Under the pieces are notes generated by a model. That model saw only the letters and a program-made list of their open reading frames with translations. It did not search any database and was not told where the DNA came from. This document shows positions 8,120 to 11,794 of a stretch of DNA of 11,794 bases, one piece after another. The translations under genes and the position numbers were made by a program. The stretch's first letter is position 1; each line of letters begins with the position of its first letter. Location of the stretch: NCBI GenBank assembly GCA_938002705.1, contig CALLAG010000237.1:1-11794 (forward strand), written 5' to 3'. This DNA is from an uncultured Saprospiraceae bacterium (lineage in GTDB: Bacteria; Bacteroidota; Bacteroidia; Chitinophagales; Saprospiraceae).

Positions 8120-8356
8120 AATTCTGTTTCAGATATAAGTATGAATGTAAATGAGACTCCAAAAATGAGAAAATAATGTCTATATCCAAGGTGTGACATA
8201 TTGTATATTTTATGGTCTAAAATATGTTAACATGTCATATTTTCAAGGGTTTTAGCTTAAAACCTAAACCGAAAAAAGGTTAAATATTAAAGAATTATAT
8301 ATATATAAAAATTTAGCACTAACTTTATACTTAATAACTAACTAAACTTCAAAAAA
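8120..8356. promoter_or_regulatory. Divergent ligA-mscL intergenic region
   Basis: This 237-bp AT-rich region has no credible gene and must contain the promoters of both ligA and mscL. Two dyads are visible. One is an imperfect 44-bp inverted repeat (8194-8237) with arms beginning TGACAT and ending ATATTTTA, centred on TGGTC. The other has 7-bp arms GGTTTTA/TAAAACC around GCT (8248-8264). A -7-like TAACTTTA (8320-8327; Bacteroidetes consensus TAnnTTTG) lies 29 bp before the mscL ATG, without a clear -33 TTTG partner. Promoter placement is tentative. Confidence 0.5.
8194..8237. repeat. Imperfect inverted repeat between ligA and mscL
   Basis: The left arm TGACAT...ATATTTTA (8194-8212) and right arm TAAAATAT...ATGTCA (8218-8237) pair at both ends with a central mismatch and a one-base length difference, around a TGGTC loop. 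A separate 10-bp palindrome ATGTTAACAT (8224-8233) sits in the right arm. It could be a regulator-binding dyad or an AT-rich cruciform. No function can be assigned. Confidence 0.5.
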
Positions 8357-8752
8357 ATGTTCAAAGAATTTAAAGAGTTTATCCTTACGGGAAATGTCAT
8401 TGATTTTGCTATCGCTGTAATCTTAGCAGGTGCAGTAGGACTTGTTGTCAATGGTTTTGTCAACGATATTATTATGCCAGTAGTAGGTAACTTTGCTGGA
8501 GGAGTTGATTTTGCTGATTTGAAGCATGTATTGTCGCCTGCAGAGATAGGAGCAGATGGTACTGTCGTAAAAGCAGAAAATGCAATCAGATATGGTTCAT
8601 GGATTAACTCTATCATTAACTTAATCATCGTAGGATTTGTATTATTTATGATTGCAAAATCTAAAATCAAATTCATGGGTGCTGCTCCAGATCCAGCACC
8701 AACGGCTGATCAATCATTATTAGCAGAAATTAGAGACGCTCTTAAAAAGTAA
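8357..8752 (+). CDS. mscL: Large-conductance mechanosensitive channel MscL
   Basis: MscL is a homopentameric inner-membrane channel that opens under membrane tension to release solutes during hypo-osmotic shock. The 131-residue protein has the usual layout: an amphipathic N-terminal helix (MFKEFKEFILTGN), TM1 (about 14-43, VIDFAIAVILAGAVG then NDIIMPVVG), a periplasmic loop with the GGVDF motif (48-52), TM2 (about 81-102) and a cytoplasmic C-terminal helix (LLAEIRDALKK) that forms the bundle. Length and motifs match the family, and the start is fixed by the conserved N-terminal helix. The leader before the ATG is A-rich with no Shine-Dalgarno site. The gene is monocistronic, ending at the intrinsic terminator at 8818-8849. 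Confidence 0.97.
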   Translation: MFKEFKEFILTGNVIDFAIAVILAGAVGLVVNGFVNDIIMPVVGNFAGGVDFADLKHVLSPAEIGADGTVVKAENAIRYGSWINSIINLIIVGFVLFMIAKSKIKFMGAAPDPAPTADQSLLAEIRDALKK

Positions 8753-8817
8753 TTTCATACCAATATAGAGACCTAAAGTCGCTATCGGTAATCGAACTAC
8801 TTTATAGATAAAATATG

Positions 8818-8849
8818 AAACCGCTACATTTTTTGTAGCGGTTTTTTTT
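8818..8849 (+). terminator. Intrinsic terminator after mscL
   Basis: The stem CCGCTACA / TGTAGCGG (8821-8828 with 8834-8841), extendable by three A-T pairs, encloses a five-T loop. It is followed directly by a run of eight T (8842-8849), a textbook rho-independent terminator for plus-strand transcription out of mscL. It ends only 29 bp before the next start codon, so that gene's promoter must overlap or adjoin it, or the gene depends on read-through. Confidence 0.93.
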
Positions 8850-8878
8850 ATTTCTAATATCAAATCTTACTTTTATTT

Positions 8879-9529
8879 ATGCCATTAATCTATGATAAAA
8901 AACTGGAACACTGTAACACAAGAATAGTGGTATGGGAAGCTACTGAGCCCACCTCATTTTTCATAGAGGCCCTGCAATTAAATGATGATGAATTAGATAA
9001 ACTTAATGGCCTAAAGCCCCACCGCAAAACCGAATGGCTTACAAGCAGATACCTGTGTCAAGTAATAGATGACAATATCTGTAGGAGACTCATTGTCAAG
9101 GATGAGCATAACAAACCAAGTATCCAAGATTCCAGAAAACATATATCCTTAAGTCATTCCAGAAATAGGGCTGCAGTCATTATATCAGATGTACGCGTAG
9201 GCATAGATATCCAAAGACAAGAAGACAAAATCAGTCGCATCCAACATAAGTTTATTTCCTTAGAAGAACATGAGCACATCGATAATGATCATATAGATGA
9301 CTCCTATCACATATTCTGGGGTGCCAAAGAATGCATGTATAAAGCATATGGCAAGAGGCAAATAGAATTCAAAGAACACATGCACCTCTATCCATTCAAG
9401 TATTATAATCCCAAACTTGAGATTAAAGGATGGCTAAGAAAAAATAATATAAATCAATCTTATGACATTCATACAGATAAGATTGATGATTACTATCTTG
9501 TATTCTCAATATTAAATAATGAATCTTAA
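8879..9529 (+). CDS. Sfp-type 4'-phosphopantetheinyl transferase
   Basis: This 216-residue enzyme moves the 4'-phosphopantetheine arm from coenzyme A onto a serine of carrier proteins, activating fatty-acid, polyketide or peptide synthases. The family signatures are present: basic segment RKTEWLTSRYL (49-59), HISLSHS (88-94), VGIDIQ (107-112, with metal ligand Asp110) and WGAKECMYKAYG (147-158, with Glu151 and Lys155). The length is that of the Sfp group rather than the roughly 120-residue AcpS. No synthase or carrier-protein gene is in the window, so the substrate may simply be the housekeeping acyl carrier protein. The ATG at 8879 is the only start upstream of the conserved core at a sensible distance. 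The gene overlaps the next one by 11 bp, implying co-translation. Confidence 0.92.
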   Translation: MPLIYDKKLEHCNTRIVVWEATEPTSFFIEALQLNDDELDKLNGLKPHRKTEWLTSRYLCQVIDDNICRRLIVKDEHNKPSIQDSRKHISLSHSRNRAAVIISDVRVGIDIQRQEDKISRIQHKFISLEEHEHIDNDHIDDSYHIFWGAKECMYKAYGKRQIEFKEHMHLYPFKYYNPKLEIKGWLRKNNINQSYDIHTDKIDDYYLVFSILNNES

Positions 9530-9959
9530 ACCTACCCTCTTCTTGTTTTTCATAAGCCTACTTGCATGTAAGTCAGATACACCGCAACAACAACGAGCTG
9601 AAACTTCATTATTCAAAGAAGAGATACCTCAGGATTTTCTTAGCTTCTACGATCGGTTCCATAGTGATATCGATTATCAATTAGAGCACATTATATTTCC
9701 GCTTCAGCAAAAGTCTGATTCCACTCTTTGGCAAAAAGACACTTGGGTTATGCACAAGCCGTTCGCTACTCAAGATGGAGAATTCTCAAGAAAATATACT
9801 CACCTTAATGGTATTGTGGTAGAAAACATCCAAGACCAGAAAGGCTTATTCAGAGTAGAACGCCGGTTTAGCAAATCTGGAGATGGCTATGACCTCATCT
9901 ACTATAAGATTACTAATGCATTTGAGAACTCAGATTTTGAAGTGGAAAAGAGGGGATAA
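9519..9959 (+). CDS. Small predicted lipoprotein (DUF4348-like)
   Basis: This 146-residue protein has a lipoprotein signal peptide: MNLKPTLFLFFISLLAC with the lipobox LLAC and acylated Cys17, so it should be anchored to a membrane facing the periplasm or surface. The mature part contains FLSFYDRFHSDIDYQLEHI followed by IIFPLQ. From memory this resembles the Bacteroidetes domain of unknown function DUF4348; that match was not checked. No catalytic motif is visible. The start overlaps the end of the phosphopantetheinyl transferase gene by 11 bp in another frame, so the two are probably translationally coupled. Function unknown; lipoprotein status is firm. Confidence 0.8.
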   Translation: MNLKPTLFLFFISLLACKSDTPQQQRAETSLFKEEIPQDFLSFYDRFHSDIDYQLEHIIFPLQQKSDSTLWQKDTWVMHKPFATQDGEFSRKYTHLNGIVVENIQDQKGLFRVERRFSKSGDGYDLIYYKITNAFENSDFEVEKRG

Positions 9960-10078
9960 TAATCATTTAATCACTCAGCTATATTACCAATAAATTAGCT
10001 AACAAATTGTAATTAGTCCATAGTAGGTAAAAGGTAATAAAAAGCTGCTTTGGGAATAATTTTTGTAATATTATCATT

Positions 10079-11107
10079 GTGATAGACTCATTACATATTA
10101 AGAATTTTAAATCCATCAAGGAATTAAAAATTAATCCTAAGAAAATCAACCTATTTATAGGTCGACCTAATGTGGGTAAATCGAATATTTTGGAAGCAAT
10201 TTCTATGCTTAATGCTAAAGAATTAGTTTACATTAATAGAGGACTTGATCAAAGAGTTTTTAGATTCAGATCTATTGGAAATTTATTTAATGATAGAAAA
10301 GAAGCTATTTCTATCCATACAAACCAACTCGATCTTAGTTTAAAACTAAATTCAAGTAATGCATGTGAATTTATCTACGAAGAAATATCTGAATCAGGTA
10401 TTGTAGATGATCCAAAACCTCAAACCAAGAGATTCAACTTTCAAATGGATTCAGGTGGAAAGATCAAGACGGACAATGGCAACTTTCACGATTTAACTAA
10501 TGTAAATATCAAGCCATATAAGTTTATAGAAAAAGAAATAAAACTACGGAATATTGAAACTTTCCAAAGTGAACTTAAATGTCCCTTTGGTAAAAATTTA
10601 ATGTCTGTAATAGAATCTGATAATGGCCTAACAAATGACCTTGCTGAAATTCTAAAAGATTATGAATTAGATTTAGTATTCATCGAAGATGATAGAAAGT
10701 TTGTAATACAGAAAAAGCAGAATAGTAGAATTCTACAACTCCCACTTGAGTTAATTGCTGACACTATTAAAAGATACATTTTCTACACAGTGGCAATTAA
10801 GACTAACTCTGGTTCAACATTAATTTTTGAAGAACCCGAATCTAATTCCTTTCCGCCATACATCGTTGAACTTGCAGAAAACATTGCTGCGAGTGATAAT
10901 CAATTTTTTATCACTACTCATAGTCCCTATATTTTAGAGACCCTATTTAATAGATGCGATCAAAAAGATATTGCTATTTATCATATTGAATACAAAGATC
11001 ATGAAACTGAAGTCAACGAACTTGCGAGTGAGGAAGTAAAGGAATTGATCGAATTAAAAGGAGATGTATTTTATAATCTGGACTATTTCAATAACGTAAA
11101 TGGCTAA
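10079..11107 (+). CDS. OLD/RecF-like AAA ATPase, first gene of a two-gene cassette
   Basis: This 342-residue ATPase of the ABC/SMC-like AAA group is related to RecF and OLD-family proteins, which act in DNA repair and anti-phage defence. It starts at GTG 10079: there is no in-frame ATG upstream before a stop at 10028, and the sequence IDSLHIKNFKSIKEL is the typical first strand of the family. Walker A is GRPNVGKSN (28-36), Walker B is TLIFEEPE (247-254, catalytic Glu likely 252), and the H-loop is ITTHSPY (278-284). The signature region reads LPLELIADTIKR (221-232), without the usual SxG. There is no fused Toprim nuclease domain, unlike OLD or GajA. The stop overlaps the start of the next gene by 8 bp. 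Isoleucine codons are ATT 21, ATC 10, ATA 7 (hand count), unlike the phosphopantetheinyl transferase gene (6, 7, 11). A defence or DNA-repair role is inferred. Confidence 0.87.
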   Translation: MIDSLHIKNFKSIKELKINPKKINLFIGRPNVGKSNILEAISMLNAKELVYINRGLDQRVFRFRSIGNLFNDRKEAISIHTNQLDLSLKLNSSNACEFIYEEISESGIVDDPKPQTKRFNFQMDSGGKIKTDNGNFHDLTNVNIKPYKFIEKEIKLRNIETFQSELKCPFGKNLMSVIESDNGLTNDLAEILKDYELDLVFIEDDRKFVIQKKQNSRILQLPLELIADTIKRYIFYTVAIKTNSGSTLIFEEPESNSFPPYIVELAENIAASDNQFFITTHSPYILETLFNRCDQKDIAIYHIEYKDHETEVNELASEEVKELIELKGDVFYNLDYFNNVNG

Positions 11108-11636
11108 AATAATTTATCCAGAATGCTTTGGAGAGACTTATCTATACGATGTAATCAAGCCATCAGGTACTAAGAAACCTATACATCAAGGTCCAGGAGG
11201 TATTGGTCGGGTGCTAAAACAAATAAAAATAAAGGATACAAATGACGATACACTAATTGGTATTATTGATAATGATAATAGTCTACCTACTGAGTTCGAA
11301 AAATACTCAAGAATAGATCCTGAAGATCCAAGCTTGGGGATTAACCCTAATGTCCGATCAAAATCCGGAGTGAAGTACTATAAACATCGTTCACAAAAGT
11401 CCTATTTAATCATCCAGGAACCTGATTTAGAAGGATGGTTATGTAAAATTGGCAAAGAACATAGTTTATTCTCAAAAAATAGTACAATAAATACTCCCAA
11501 GAAAATGAAATTAATCACTAAGCAAAATAGTACACGGCTAAAAAGAAATAAAGAATTTAGCAAGCTCATAACGGACTTACAGACATTGCCAGAATCGCCA
11601 CTTCTGGAAATTAAGAATTTCATTGAGCGAATCTAA
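11100..11636 (+). CDS. Unknown 178-residue partner of the ATPase, possible Toprim-like fold
   Basis: I do not recognise a named family with certainty. The ATG lies in the last codons of the ATPase gene (8-bp overlap), so the two products are probably made together and may interact. The order of features suggests a Toprim-like alpha/beta fold: a first strand with nearby acids (IIYPECFGETYLYD, Glu8 and Glu12), a hydrophobic strand ending in an acidic DxD (LIGIIDNDN, Asp57 and Asp59), then a strand with YLIIQEPDLEGWL (102-114). Glu plus DxD is the metal-binding pattern of Toprim nucleases and primases. The C-terminal 50 residues are very basic (KKMKLITKQ, TRLKRNKEF), compatible with nucleic-acid binding. 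There is no signal peptide or membrane helix. A plain interpretation is the nuclease or effector subunit of an ATPase-nuclease module, but the Toprim reading is by eye only. Confidence 0.75.
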   Translation: MAKIIYPECFGETYLYDVIKPSGTKKPIHQGPGGIGRVLKQIKIKDTNDDTLIGIIDNDNSLPTEFEKYSRIDPEDPSLGINPNVRSKSGVKYYKHRSQKSYLIIQEPDLEGWLCKIGKEHSLFSKNSTINTPKKMKLITKQNSTRLKRNKEFSKLITDLQTLPESPLLEIKNFIERI

Positions 11637-11651
11637 GACCTGTATAATTTG

Positions 11652-11685
11652 TAAAATAGTCTTTCAGTATTATTTTATTTTTTTT
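11652..11685 (+). terminator. Weak candidate terminator after the ATPase cassette
   Basis: Seven-base arms TAAAATA (11652-11658) and TATTTTA (11671-11677) flank a 12-base loop and are followed by eight T (11678-11685), 15 bp past the stop of the second cassette gene. The stem is all A-T and therefore weak, but the position between convergent genes and the T-tract fit a plus-strand terminator. Confidence 0.35.
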
Positions 11686-11698
11686 ATCTATTAGAATA

Positions 11699-11794
11699 CT
11701 ACACCTCTTCCTCAACCATTTCATAAGACTCTATAGGCGGACAAGTACAGACCAGATTCCTATCACCATAGGCATTATCTACTCTTGCTATCGT
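11699..11794 (-). CDS. gcvP: Glycine dehydrogenase (decarboxylating), C-terminal fragment
   Basis: Only the last 31 codons and the TAG stop are inside the window; the rest lies beyond its right edge. The visible frame contains ARVDNAYGDRNLVCTCPPIE, the highly conserved extreme C-terminus of the P protein of the glycine cleavage system, which decarboxylates glycine with pyridoxal phosphate and hands the aminomethyl group to the lipoylated H protein. The gene converges on the ATPase cassette, 62 bp away. It was too short for routine gene calling but is clear by motif. Truncation is due to the window edge, not a broken gene. Confidence 0.93.
   Translation of the reverse strand, partial: TIARVDNAYGDRNLVCTCPPIESYEMVEEEV

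Noticed and set aside
8338..8676. 112-codon minus-strand frame over mscL
   Set aside because: It is fully antisense to mscL, whose motifs fix the coding strand.
11402..11623. 73-codon minus-strand frame with hydrophobic residues inside the cassette's second gene
   Set aside because: It is antisense to the coupled partner gene; hydrophobicity arises from the complement of Lys/Asn/Glu-rich codons.
10079..11636. Gabija, Septu or classic single-gene OLD nuclease
   Set aside because: The ATPase has no fused Toprim domain, there is no UvrD-like helicase gene, and the partner has no HNH motif; only a looser PARIS-like split architecture remains possible.

Overview
The window looks like chromosomal DNA of a Bacteroidota (Bacteroidetes) species. 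The grounds are a C-terminal type IX secretion (Por/T9SS) sorting domain, AT-rich DNA with heavy use of the ATA isoleucine codon, start codons preceded by A-rich leaders rather than Shine-Dalgarno sequences, and a lipoprotein resembling a Bacteroidetes family. The genus cannot be named from the sequence. No rRNA, tRNA, CRISPR array or insertion sequence was seen.

Layout. Positions 39-1571 (+) encode an exported HExxH metalloprotease of M48 type with TPR-like repeats. A convergent minus-strand block follows. In transcription order it holds ligA (8119 to 6011, NAD+-dependent DNA ligase), a RhlE-type DEAD-box RNA helicase with an RGG-rich tail (5954 to 4632), a BspA-like 25-residue-repeat surface protein with a T9SS sorting domain (4430 to 2736), and an exported transglutaminase-like protein (2702 to 1614). 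The last two are 33 bp apart and probably co-transcribed. The 201-bp gap upstream of the BspA-like gene is rich in inverted repeats, including a perfect 20-bp palindrome. A 237-bp divergent intergenic region separates ligA from mscL.

The plus-strand block is mscL (8357-8752) with a clear intrinsic terminator, a Sfp-type 4'-phosphopantetheinyl transferase (8879-9529) overlapped by a small lipoprotein gene (9519-9959), and then a two-gene cassette (10079-11636). The cassette encodes an OLD/RecF-like ATPase translationally coupled to a 178-residue protein with a possible Toprim-like acidic signature. The window ends in the last 31 codons of a glycine dehydrogenase gene (gcvP) on the minus strand.

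Most of the window is housekeeping (DNA joining, RNA remodelling, osmotic protection, carrier-protein activation, glycine cleavage) with envelope or secreted proteins. The best candidate for a poorly described system is the ATPase plus small-partner cassette. It has the architecture of ATPase-nuclease anti-phage modules but matches none of the named ones in full, and its isoleucine codon use differs from its upstream neighbour. The other notable structure is an 87-residue super-repeat within the BspA-like protein.
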